Notes under the pieces: generated by a model
The model's database searches: none
What the model was told of the DNA's origin: nothing
The model's input: the letters and a program-made list of their open reading frames with translations, nothing else
Program-made: the position numbers and the translations under genes
DNA from: CAVZVW01 sp963778845
GTDB taxonomy: Bacteria > Actinomycetota > Actinomycetes > Actinomycetales > Kineosporiaceae
Direction of reading: 5' to 3'
DNA length: 64,000 nucleotides
NCBI GenBank assembly: GCA_963778845.1
Contig: CAVZVW010000009.1
Coordinates: forward strand, 1,426,001 to 1,490,000
In this document: positions 9,088-17,267 of the stretch, piece by piece
Layout: each line of letters opens with the position of its first letter
How positions within the stretch are numbered: position 1 is the stretch's first letter

Positions 9088-9190
9088 TGCCTGTCGCGAC
9101 CCCTGCCTGTCGCGACCCCCTGCCTGTCGCGACCCCTTGCCCGTCGCCACGCCCCGCCTGTCACCACATCGAGCCTGTCGCGTCGACGCG
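9088..9190. repeat. Degenerate 16-18-bp tandem repeat
   Basis: The unit TGCCTGTCGCGACCCC occurs at 9088-9103, 9104-9120 and 9121-9137 with only 3'-end length changes. Three decaying copies follow (TGCCCGTCGCCACGCCCC at 9138-9155, then GCCTGTCACCACATC and GCCTGTCGCGTCGACG). Each copy contains a GTCGCGAC palindrome. The array fills the 319-bp space (9036-9354) between the divergent B12 and hydrolase genes, the rest of which holds the two ribosome-binding sites and otherwise nothing recognisable. Confidence 0.75.
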
Positions 9191-9354
9191 TGGCGACACC
9201 GCTCGCCGAGCCGACGGCCCGCCGAGCATGGCAGGACTGTCGACCCGGGGCGGGGCAGCCGATCAGCCCTTACCCTCGCCTGAGGGGTCCGGCTGCGATG
9301 CCGGCACGGCCTGACCGGCAAAGGCGCCGGGACGGGTGGAGGGAGGGTCGGAGC

Positions 9355-10251
9355 GTGCTCAACGTCGCCGGTGCCGCCCGGAGAGCCGCGACGGCGCTGG
9401 TCAAGGACGCCGTCAAGGCGGTGACGCCGCAGGGGATCCGCGGCACCCTCGTGGAGATGGGCTGGATCTCCGCGCACCTGACCCTCTACCCCTTCGGGGT
9501 GCTGCGCGAGCGGCACAGGGCCGTCGACCGCTACGGCCTGGAGGGCCTGGACCCCGTCCATCGCGGACTTCTCGTGGGCGACATCGAGGCGGCCGGGACG
9601 CCGATCCTGCTGGTGCACGGCATGGTGGACAACCGGGCGATCTTCACCCTGCTGAAGCGGTCGCTGCGCCGTCGCGGGTTCGGGTGCGTCGTCACGCTCA
9701 ACTACTCCCCTGCCACCAACGACATCCGCGCTGCGGCGGCAGACCTGTCCGCCGAGGTCGAGGCGTTGGTGGCACAGACGGGCTACGAGCGCGTCCACGT
9801 CGTCGGGCACAGCCTGGGCGGCCTCATCGCTCGCTACTACGTGCAGCGCCTCGGCGGTGACGAGCGAGTCCACACCCTCGTCACGCTGGGTTCCCCGCAC
9901 GAGGGCACCGAGATCGCGCGACTGCTGCCGGTGAACCTGTGCCGCCAGCTCTCACCGGGCAGCAGCCTGTTCGCCGAGCTCGCCCAGCCCGCGCCGGGCT
10001 GCCGCACCCGCATCGTCGCGTACTGGTCCGACCTCGACCAGCTGGTCTTCCCGCACGAGAGCGCCCAGGTCAACCACCCCGACCTCCGGGCGAGCAACGT
10101 GCTGGTGCCGAAGGCCGGGCACATGTCGATCCCGATCCGCGGTGGCGTCGCGCACGAGATCGCGACCCTGCTCGGGCAGCTCGACCATGACGGGAGCACC
10201 CTGCACGCCGGCGTCACGCCCCTGCCTCAGAGCTTCTCCACGGGCGCGTAG
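9355..10251 (+). CDS. Alpha/beta-hydrolase, lipase/PGAP1-like
   Basis: This 298-residue serine hydrolase is probably an esterase or lipase. Residues about 80-90 contain ILLVHGMVDN, the oxyanion strand, and HVVGHSLGGLIARYYV gives the nucleophile elbow GHSLG. TLGSPHEGTEIARL, Asp in SDLDQLVFPHES and His in KAGHMSIP complete a plausible triad. The GTG start at 9355 is preceded by GGAGGGAGGG. There is no clear signal peptide, though the N terminus (LNVAGAARRAATALVKDAVKA) is basic and amphipathic. Its last 25 bp overlap the 3' end of the convergent pcrA gene, so the two transcripts must meet. Confidence 0.8.
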   Translation: MLNVAGAARRAATALVKDAVKAVTPQGIRGTLVEMGWISAHLTLYPFGVLRERHRAVDRYGLEGLDPVHRGLLVGDIEAAGTPILLVHGMVDNRAIFTLLKRSLRRRGFGCVVTLNYSPATNDIRAAAADLSAEVEALVAQTGYERVHVVGHSLGGLIARYYVQRLGGDERVHTLVTLGSPHEGTEIARLLPVNLCRQLSPGSSLFAELAQPAPGCRTRIVAYWSDLDQLVFPHESAQVNHPDLRASNVLVPKAGHMSIPIRGGVAHEIATLLGQLDHDGSTLHAGVTPLPQSFSTGA

Positions 10252-12896
10252 CGCAGCAGCAGCCTCTTGACACCGAGGTCGCGGAAGTCGACGTGGGCCA
10301 TCGCCTTCTCCCCGACCCCCTCCACCTTCACCACCGTGCCCAGGCCGAACGTGTCGTGCGTGACGCGGTCGCCCGGCTCGAGGTGGACGACGTCCCGGTT
10401 GCCCGGAGACCGCACCCCGGGGCGCCCGGCCAGGCGGGCGACGGCCGGCGTGGACGTCGGTCTGGTTGCCGTCGTCTCCGACCGGCGCCAGTGCACGAGA
10501 TGCTCAGGGATCTCCTCGAGGAACCTGCTGGGCGGGTTGTAGCTGGGCTGGCCCCATGCGCTGCGGACCGCGGCCCGTGACACGTAGAGCCGTTGCCGGG
10601 CACGAGTGATCCCCACATAGGCCAGCCGGCGCTCCTCGGCGAGCTCGAGGGGGTCGGCGAGCGACCTCATGTGCGGGAAGGTCCCGTCCTCCAGGCCCGT
10701 GAGGAACACGGCCGGGAACTCCAGCCCCTTCGCGGTGTGCAGCGTCATCAGCGTGACGACCCCGGCGTCGCCGACTGTGGAGTCGCCTGCGCCCTGTCCC
10801 GTTGCGCCGTCCGCGACGGCCTCGTCCGGCACCTCGTCTGCGTCGGCCACCAGCGACACCTGCTCCAGGAAGTCCGACAACGACCCCTGAGGGTTGGCCG
10901 TGTCGTACTCCTGGGCCACCGCGACGAGCTCGGCGAGGTTCTCCACCCGCGACTCGTCCTGGGGGTCGTGGCTGGCGCGCAGCTCCGCGAGATAGCCGGT
11001 CTGCTCGAGCACCGCCTCCAGGACGACGGCGGGCCCCGCGCCGGCCTCGACAAGGGTGCGCAGGGACTCCAGCAACCCGGTGAACTGCTGGACGCAGGCC
11101 AAGGACCTGGTGGCGATGCCCGGAGCCTCCTCGGCCCTCAGCAGCGCCCCGGAGAAGGGGATGCGCTCGCGGTCGGCCAGGGTGGCCACGCAGGCCTCGG
11201 CACGTTCCCCGATGCCGCGTTTCGGGACGTTGAGGATACGACGCAGGTTCACCGTGTCGTCGGGGTTGGCCAGCACCCGCAGGTAGGCCAGGGCGTCCTT
11301 GACCTCACGGCGCTCGTAGAACCGGGTGCCGCCGACGACCTTGTACGGCAGGCCCACGCGGACGAAGACCTCCTCCAGCGCCCGGGACTGGGCGTTCGTG
11401 CGGTAGAAGACGGCGACGTCGCCCGGTCGCACCCCCTCGACGTCGGACAGGCGGTCGATCTCCTCGGCGACGAAGGAGGCCTCGTCGTGCTCGTTGTCAG
11501 CGACGTAGCCGATGATCCGCGCCCCCTCCCCGGCGTCGGTCCACAACCTCTTGGGCACGCGGTCGGGGTTGCGCTCGATGACGGCGTTCGCGGCCCCGAG
11601 GATGGTCTGGGTGGAGCGGTAGTTCTGCTCGAGCAGAATGGTGCGCGCGTCGGGGTAGTCGGTCTCGAACTCGACGATGTTGCGGATGGTCGCGCCGCGG
11701 AACGCGTAGATCGACTGGTCGGCGTCACCCACCACGGTCAGCTCGGCCGGGGGCACTGCCATGACCGGTACCGACCCCGCCTCCACGGGCTCGGGCCGGT
11801 CGGGCTGCTCGATCACGAGCGAACCGTCGACGGCTCGCAGCGCAGCCCGCTCGGCCTTCTTCACCACCTCGGAGAGCGACCCCCCCACGAGCTCCCTGAC
11901 CAGCACGTACTGGGCCTGGTTGGTGTCCTGGTACTCGTCGACCAGGACGTGGCGGAACCGTCGGCGGTAGTACTGGGCGACGTCGGGGAACGCCTGGAGG
12001 ATGTTCACCGTGCACATGATCAGGTCGTCGAAGTCCATGGCGTTGGCCTGCCGGAGGCGTTGCTGGTAGCCCCGGTAGGCCCCGGCCAGCATCCGCTCCG
12101 TGTGCGTGCCCTCAGCCGCGGTGCCGGCGAAGGCCTCCTCGTCGACGAGGTCGTTCTTGAGGTTGGACACCTGCACGCTGAACGCCCGCGGCGGGTAGCG
12201 CTTGGGGTCGAGGTCCAGCTCGCGACACACGAGCGCCATGAGGCGCTGGGAGTCCGCGGCGTCGTAGATGGAGAAGTTGGAGCGCAGGCCCACGTGGGTC
12301 GCCTCCCGCCTCAGGATGCGGACGCAGGCGGAGTGGAACGTCGACACCCACATGGTCAACGCCCTGGGCCCCACCAGGTCCTGCACGCGCTCGCGCATCT
12401 CACCGGCGGCCTTGTTCGTGAACGTGATGGCCAGCACCTGCCCCGGCCGCACCCCGCGCGCAGCCAGCAGGTAGGCGATCCGATGGGTGAGCACCCGCGT
12501 CTTGCCCGACCCGGCCCCGGCCACGATCAGCAGGGGCGAGCCCTCGTGCAGCACGGCGGCGCGCTGCTGCGGGTTGAGCCCTCGCAGCAGCGCGTCCACG
12601 CCGCGCTGCCCTCGTGACCCCCCGCCGTCCCGGTCGTCCTCCGACGACCCGCGCCCGGTCCCCGTCGACGGCTCCCCGGTGACGCGCGGCTCGCCGGTCG
12701 AGGGGGGTCCGGTCGCGTGGCTCGGCGCACCGGAGGAGTCGGCGTCTTCCGGCTCCTCACCCACCGCCGGCGGCAGGCCGGGGAGCCGGTGCTGACCGGT
12801 GGTGCCGGACACCGGTAGGGGCCCGCGACCACCGTGCCCCCCAGTGGCGAGGGCCGGCATGCCGGGCAGCGGGAGATCGTCGAACAGCGTGCTCAT
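10227..12896 (-). CDS. pcrA: ATP-dependent DNA helicase, UvrD/PcrA type
   Basis: This is a superfamily 1A 3'-5' DNA helicase for repair and replication restart. The ATG at 12896 gives MSTLFDDLPLPG, the usual actinobacterial start. Motifs in order: Q-motif LNPQQRAAVLH, Walker A VAGAGSGKTRVL (Lys132), TFTNKAAGEMRERV, Walker B VLVDEYQDTNQAQY, VVGDADQSIYAFRGA, ILLEQNYRST and VTLMTLHTAKGLEFPAVFL. The C-terminal LEPGDRVTHDTFGLGTVVKV is the Tudor-like module reported to contact RNA polymerase. Two additions stand out: a low-complexity Gly/Pro/Ser linker at about residues 20-98 and an about 45-residue insert just before the VVGDADQS motif. The frame is intact (889 aa). Confidence 0.94.
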   Translation of the reverse strand: MSTLFDDLPLPGMPALATGGHGGRGPLPVSGTTGQHRLPGLPPAVGEEPEDADSSGAPSHATGPPSTGEPRVTGEPSTGTGRGSSEDDRDGGGSRGQRGVDALLRGLNPQQRAAVLHEGSPLLIVAGAGSGKTRVLTHRIAYLLAARGVRPGQVLAITFTNKAAGEMRERVQDLVGPRALTMWVSTFHSACVRILRREATHVGLRSNFSIYDAADSQRLMALVCRELDLDPKRYPPRAFSVQVSNLKNDLVDEEAFAGTAAEGTHTERMLAGAYRGYQQRLRQANAMDFDDLIMCTVNILQAFPDVAQYYRRRFRHVLVDEYQDTNQAQYVLVRELVGGSLSEVVKKAERAALRAVDGSLVIEQPDRPEPVEAGSVPVMAVPPAELTVVGDADQSIYAFRGATIRNIVEFETDYPDARTILLEQNYRSTQTILGAANAVIERNPDRVPKRLWTDAGEGARIIGYVADNEHDEASFVAEEIDRLSDVEGVRPGDVAVFYRTNAQSRALEEVFVRVGLPYKVVGGTRFYERREVKDALAYLRVLANPDDTVNLRRILNVPKRGIGERAEACVATLADRERIPFSGALLRAEEAPGIATRSLACVQQFTGLLESLRTLVEAGAGPAVVLEAVLEQTGYLAELRASHDPQDESRVENLAELVAVAQEYDTANPQGSLSDFLEQVSLVADADEVPDEAVADGATGQGAGDSTVGDAGVVTLMTLHTAKGLEFPAVFLTGLEDGTFPHMRSLADPLELAEERRLAYVGITRARQRLYVSRAAVRSAWGQPSYNPPSRFLEEIPEHLVHWRRSETTATRPTSTPAVARLAGRPGVRSPGNRDVVHLEPGDRVTHDTFGLGTVVKVEGVGEKAMAHVDFRDLGVKRLLLRYAPVEKL

Positions 12897-13013
12897 CGTC
12901 GGCAAGCCTACGGTGGCGGCACGACATCAGCCGTGGTCGCGGGGACGGCCCGGCCCCTCGCATGATCGAGTGGAGCAGGCGGCCCGGCGTCCGGCCACCT
13001 ACCATTGCCTGCC

Positions 13014-13736
13014 GTGCCCCTTCCTGACTCTGACATCACCCGCGTGCTCTGCGTGGCGGCCCACCCGGACGACTTGGACTTCGGAGCCGCCGGGACGACG
13101 TCCGGCTTCGTCGACGCCGGGCTGACGGTCACGTACCTCCTCTGCACGCGGGGAGACCAGGGCGGGTTCGACGACACCCCGCGCGAGGCCATGCCCGCGC
13201 TTCGCGAGCAGGAGCAGCGCGACGCCGCCGCGCAGGTAGGGGTGGCCGACGTCCGGTTCCTCGACGGGTTCCGCGACGGCTGGCTCGAGCCCAGCCACGA
13301 CCTGCAACGCGAGATCGTCCGGGTCATCAGGCAGGTCCGGCCGGAGCGGATGCTCATCCAGTCCCCCGAGCGCAACTGGGCCCGCATCGGGGCGAGCCAC
13401 CCCGACCACCTCGCCGCCGGCGAGGCAAGCGTGCGGGCGGTCTATCCCGCGGCCCGCAACGCCTTCGCCTTCCCGGAGCTGCTCGAGTCCGAGGGGCTGC
13501 AGCCATGGACGGTCAGGGAGCTGTGGATCATGGCCGACCCCAACCCCGACCACTTCGTGGACATCACGGCGACGTTCGCCCGCAAGATCGCGGCGCTGCG
13601 GGCCCATGTCACGCAGACCAGCCACATGGACGACCTCGAGGGCATGCTGCGCCAGTGGGGTGAGCGCATCGCGGCGCTGGGGTCACTGCCTCAGGGCGCG
13701 CTCGCCGAGGCCTACCGTGTGGTCAGCACGGCGTGA
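13014..13736 (+). CDS. PIG-L/LmbE-family N-acetylglucosaminyl deacetylase
   Basis: This is a zinc-dependent deacetylase of the MshB/Mca fold, about 240 residues. The zinc-site motif AHPDDLDFGAAGT lies near residues 15-27 and the third ligand in ASHPDHLAAGE; FLDGFRDGWLEP is also typical of the family. Because actinobacteria use such enzymes in mycothiol synthesis and detoxification, a mycothiol-related or glycan role is possible, but the protein is shorter than MshB and I do not assign it. The GTG at 13014 and a TTG at 13005 are both possible starts; neither has a good ribosome-binding site. It is convergent with the secreted M15-like gene, with a 37-bp gap. Confidence 0.82.
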   Translation: MPLPDSDITRVLCVAAHPDDLDFGAAGTTSGFVDAGLTVTYLLCTRGDQGGFDDTPREAMPALREQEQRDAAAQVGVADVRFLDGFRDGWLEPSHDLQREIVRVIRQVRPERMLIQSPERNWARIGASHPDHLAAGEASVRAVYPAARNAFAFPELLESEGLQPWTVRELWIMADPNPDHFVDITATFARKIAALRAHVTQTSHMDDLEGMLRQWGERIAALGSLPQGALAEAYRVVSTA

Positions 13737-13773
13737 CTCAGACGAGGCGCCGGACCCCGCCCGTGAGCGCGGA

Positions 13774-15045
13774 TCAGGGCATCGCGGTGGGCCGGGGCGA
13801 CACGGTGACGGTCGGCGCCCCAGGAGGGGTCCGGGGCCCTCTCGGGACGGGCACGACGATCGAGGGACGGCCCTGGGCCCAGGGCGGCGTCGCCACCGGG
13901 CCGGCGTCGCGGTACGCGGTGACCCTCACGGACAGGTCGGTCGCGACGGGGCCCATATGCAGGTAGAAGACTCCGGAGGGACCCAGGGGAACGGTCCACG
14001 TCACCGACCCCGGCGTCGCCGCCGGCACGCTCAGGCGAGGTCTCGCCGGTGACGACGACTCGACGTGAGCGGTGCGCACGTTGTCGACCAGCTCGACCCA
14101 GGTCGCCTGCGCGTTTGCCGCCGTGCGCACCTCGACGGTGACCTGAGCCACCCCGGCCGGCACGGTGGTATGCCCGGCGGCAGGGACCTCCACGTAGCCG
14201 TCCGGCGACACCCGACACGGCAGGCCCAGCAGCGGCGTTCCGACGGCCGCGGCCGTGTCGAGCACGGTGACCGCCTTGAAGCCGGAGCCGGAGCCTGTGA
14301 CGGCCGTCTGCAGCCGGGTCCAGGGGGTCAAGGGTCCCGACTCGGAGCACGAGGGCAACCCGCCGGAGAGGGTGTACCAGCTCGACTGTTCCCTGGCCCC
14401 GGGCCAGGTCAGGCTGATGTGCACGTGGTTGCGGTGGCAGGTGGTGTCCAGGCTCGAGGACGTCTCGGTCGTCAGGCAGTGGTGGTACTCGGTCCAGGTG
14501 GCCGAGCTGGAGATGAAGATGGTCCGGCTGTCGTAGATCAGGTACATGATCCCTAGGCGACGCGCCATGGCGAACTTGTTCCCGTAGGCGTCGGTGGCCA
14601 GCAGCCAGTTCAGGAAGGCCTTCGCGTCGGCGTTCTGGGCGGGCACCCGCGAGTTGGTCATCCAGTCGATCGCCCGGCCCTCCTCGTGCCCGCTGTCGCT
14701 GGCCGAACAGGCGCGCGTGATGTTCGAGCTGATCGACGTCCCGTACACGGCACGCAGCATCTGCTGCACGTACAGAGCACCGGGCTTGGCGACGGGGTCG
14801 CAGGTGTTCTCCGGCACCCAGCCGGCGTAGCCCTCGATCCAGCTCGGGAAGTCCGGCGTGGCGGGGACGGGCACGCCCGCCGACCTCACCGACGCTCCCG
14901 CCGCACCGGCTGCCGGCGGGGCCAGCGACAGGCTCGCGGCACCTGACAGGCCGAGCACCACCGATGCCGCCGCGACGCCGAGGCGTGCGACACGCCGCGG
15001 TGGCCGGCGACGGTGGGCGGGTCGCGGTGGGCGTGCGGCGGCCAT
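13774..15045 (-). CDS. Secreted M15-like (D-Ala-D-Ala carboxypeptidase-type) domain protein
   Basis: This 423-residue exported protein starts with an Arg-rich n-region and a hydrophobic helix (VARLGVAAASVVLGLSGAAS, residues 19-38), then an Ala/Pro stretch typical of a Sec signal. The central domain has GHEEGRAIDWM (His120, Asp127) and CHRNHVHIS (His207, His209), the zinc ligands expected for M15/VanY-like folds; LGIMYLIYDSRTIFIS is characteristic of an actinobacterial secreted subfamily. The C-terminal 170 residues form a beta-rich, Pro-ending domain of unknown role. Peptidoglycan hydrolysis is plausible; a catalytic Glu cannot be confirmed by eye. The ATG has GGGAG upstream. Confidence 0.75.
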   Translation of the reverse strand: MAAARPPRPAHRRRPPRRVARLGVAAASVVLGLSGAASLSLAPPAAGAAGASVRSAGVPVPATPDFPSWIEGYAGWVPENTCDPVAKPGALYVQQMLRAVYGTSISSNITRACSASDSGHEEGRAIDWMTNSRVPAQNADAKAFLNWLLATDAYGNKFAMARRLGIMYLIYDSRTIFISSSATWTEYHHCLTTETSSSLDTTCHRNHVHISLTWPGAREQSSWYTLSGGLPSCSESGPLTPWTRLQTAVTGSGSGFKAVTVLDTAAAVGTPLLGLPCRVSPDGYVEVPAAGHTTVPAGVAQVTVEVRTAANAQATWVELVDNVRTAHVESSSPARPRLSVPAATPGSVTWTVPLGPSGVFYLHMGPVATDLSVRVTAYRDAGPVATPPWAQGRPSIVVPVPRGPRTPPGAPTVTVSPRPTAMP

Positions 15046-15151
15046 GGGGGGCTCCCGACGGTAGGGGCGCGGTCGCCGATGGCATCGACCGACGCCGGCC
15101 CCATCTTGATCCCCCGGCGGGGTGATCAGGGCCGAGCCGGCCGTTCAGGTG

Positions 15152-15844
15152 TCAGAGCAGGCGCCGGTCGGCCGCCCACCGCGTGAGCTCGTGCCGGCTC
15201 GACAGCTGCAGCTTGCGCAGCACCGACGACACGTGCGTCTCGACCGTCTTGACCGAGATGAACAGCTCGCGCGCGACCTCCTTGTAGGCGTACCCACGGG
15301 CGATCAGTCGCATCACCTCGCGCTCGCGCTGCGACAGCCGGTCGAGCTCGTCGTCGACGGCCGCGACCTCCCCTGAGCCCGCACCGAACGCGTCGAGCAC
15401 GAAGCCCGCCAGCCGAGGGCTGAACACCGCGTCCCCCTCGGCGACCCGGATGATCGCCGCGGCGAGCTCGGGACCCGAGATCGTCTTCGTGACGTAGCCC
15501 CGGGCGCCGGCGCGGATGACGGCGATGACGTCCTCGGCCGCGTCGCTGACGCTGAGCGCCAGGAACCTCACCGGCGGGTCCGCACCCAGCAGGCCGGCGC
15601 AGCCCAGGAGCACCTGCCGGCCCCCGGGGTGGCCGCCCGGGGAGGCCTGCAGGCCCGGCCCGGAGGGCAGGTGGACGTCGAGCAGCACGACGTCCGGGCG
15701 ACGTGCGTGGACGACGGCCAGCGCCTCCTCGACGTCGCCGGCCTCACCGACGACCTCGATCTCAGGATCGCCGGCCAGCTCGGCCCGTACCCCGCTGCGG
15801 AACATCCGGTGGTCGTCGACCAGCACGATGCGAACCACCGTCAC
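15152..15844 (-). CDS. NarL/LuxR-family response regulator
   Basis: This 230-residue regulator has a CheY-like receiver with acidic pair DD10-11, phosphoacceptor Asp56 in VVLLDVHLPSG and TKTISG around the conserved Lys. A C-terminal LuxR helix-turn-helix follows: LSQREREVMRLIARGYAYKE and VKTVETHVSSVLRKL. The receiver carries an unusual insert of about 17 residues after the Asp loop (QASPGGHPGGRQVLLGC). It overlaps the upstream histidine kinase gene by four bases (GTGA), so kinase and regulator are made together. Confidence 0.92.
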   Translation of the reverse strand: MTVVRIVLVDDHRMFRSGVRAELAGDPEIEVVGEAGDVEEALAVVHARRPDVVLLDVHLPSGPGLQASPGGHPGGRQVLLGCAGLLGADPPVRFLALSVSDAAEDVIAVIRAGARGYVTKTISGPELAAAIIRVAEGDAVFSPRLAGFVLDAFGAGSGEVAAVDDELDRLSQREREVMRLIARGYAYKEVARELFISVKTVETHVSSVLRKLQLSSRHELTRWAADRRLL

Positions 15845-17136
15845 TGTCCCTCCTCGAGGTCGGGCAGCGACAACCGCACCTCGGTGCCGGTGCCGAGCTC
15901 ACTGACCACGCTCGCCCGCCCACCGTGGCGCTCCATGCGGCCGACGATCGACTCGCGCACCCCGAGCCGGCCCGCCGGTACCGACTCGGGCAGGAAGCCC
16001 GGGCCGCGGTCGCGCACGAACGCCTCGACGCCGTCCGGCCCGCACTCGACGTACACCCGCACGGGCCCTGCGGCGTGGCGGGCCGCGTTCTGCACGGCCT
16101 CGCGCACCGCCGCCAGGAGCACGCCGGAGCGCGGGTCCAGCGGCCTGTCGCCGACGGTCACCACCTCGACGACGACCCCGTGAAGGTCCTCGGCGTCGGC
16201 GGCGATCGCTGCGACCGCCGCCGCGACCGTGGCCGCCTCCGCCGGCGGGCCGCCGTACAGCCAACCGCGCAGGTCGCGCTCCTGGGCACGGGCCAGCCGG
16301 GCGACCTCGACGGGGTCGGCGCTGCGACGCTGGATCAGGGCCAACGTCTGCAGGACCGAGTCGTGCAGGTGTGCGGCGATGTCCGCGCGCTCCGCCTCGC
16401 GGGCCCGCGCAGCATGCTCGGCATCCAGGTCGCGCCACAGGCGGACCCCCCACGGCGCCAGGACGAGCACCACCCCGCCCAGGACCGCGACCGCAGCACC
16501 CAGGATCGAGCCCAGCTGCGCGACGTCCTGCGTCCCGCGCACGGCGATCAGGAGCACCCCGACGACCACGAGCCCCAGCCCGCCCACGACGCGCATGGCC
16601 GCCGACCGCGTTCCCACACCTGCGCGGCTCGCCCAGCGCGTGCGCTCCACCTCGTCGAGCTGGCTGAAGGCGACGACCGCTCCGACCGCCACCACGCTGA
16701 GCGGGACGACGACCCCCGGCGCTGTGGGCCATCCGGCCCGCACTGCCAGCACATACCCGCCGAGGAGCAGCAGGGCGACGCCGATGAGAGCGTCGACGGG
16801 CAGCCGGCCACCCACCGCCGTACGGCTCCCCCGCGCCGCAGGCACCCGCCCTACGCCCCCGGGGCCACCGGGGACACCGGCCACACCGGCGTCGTCCCCG
16901 TGCTCGCTGGGCACCAGCGCCCACAGCCATACGTAGAGCAGCGCGCCGGCACCCGCGGCGAGGTTGGACACGGCGAGCGCGACCCGCACCCACAGGACGG
17001 GCAGCCCCAGGTGCGCCGCCAGTCCCGCGGCGACACCGCCGAGCACCCTCCCCTGGGTCGGGCGAACGAGCGGCGGCCGCGACAGGGGCGCGCGGGCGGC
17101 GGCCGGAGCGGGCAGGCTCACGCCAGTCATGGTCAC
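15841..17136 (-). CDS. Sensor histidine kinase with N-terminal PspC domain
   Basis: This 431-residue membrane kinase begins with a PspC domain (RVLGGVAAGLAAHLGLPVLWVRVALAV, shown here in two motifs: GGVAAGLAAHLG and VLWVRVALAVSNLA), followed by about four further hydrophobic segments. The HisKA_3 dimerisation helix has ADIAAHLHDSVLQTLALIQ with the phosphorylated His, and the ATP domain has EAVQNAARHA (N box), VRDRGPGFLP (G1) and GTGTEVRLSLP (G2). The product should phosphorylate the overlapping LuxR-type regulator. Starts at GTG 17136 or ATG 17130 are both possible. Divergent transcription from another PspC protein suggests an envelope-stress circuit. Confidence 0.92.
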   Translation of the reverse strand: MTMTGVSLPAPAAARAPLSRPPLVRPTQGRVLGGVAAGLAAHLGLPVLWVRVALAVSNLAAGAGALLYVWLWALVPSEHGDDAGVAGVPGGPGGVGRVPAARGSRTAVGGRLPVDALIGVALLLLGGYVLAVRAGWPTAPGVVVPLSVVAVGAVVAFSQLDEVERTRWASRAGVGTRSAAMRVVGGLGLVVVGVLLIAVRGTQDVAQLGSILGAAVAVLGGVVLVLAPWGVRLWRDLDAEHAARAREAERADIAAHLHDSVLQTLALIQRRSADPVEVARLARAQERDLRGWLYGGPPAEAATVAAAVAAIAADAEDLHGVVVEVVTVGDRPLDPRSGVLLAAVREAVQNAARHAAGPVRVYVECGPDGVEAFVRDRGPGFLPESVPAGRLGVRESIVGRMERHGGRASVVSELGTGTEVRLSLPDLEEGQ

Positions 17137-17267
17137 ACGTCAGGGCGTCCGGCGGATCAGGGTGCGGCCCTGACCCCGGCCGCACCTCCCCCGACCCTCG
17201 CGGTCACGGTGGACCAGGGTCGGCTCAGGGGTGTCCCGGATAGCCATGCCCGGTCGCGGCGAGAAGC

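Noticed and set aside
9088..9190. CRISPR-like array
   Set aside because: Units abut with no spacers, are only 16-18 bp and decay in one direction; no cas genes nearby.
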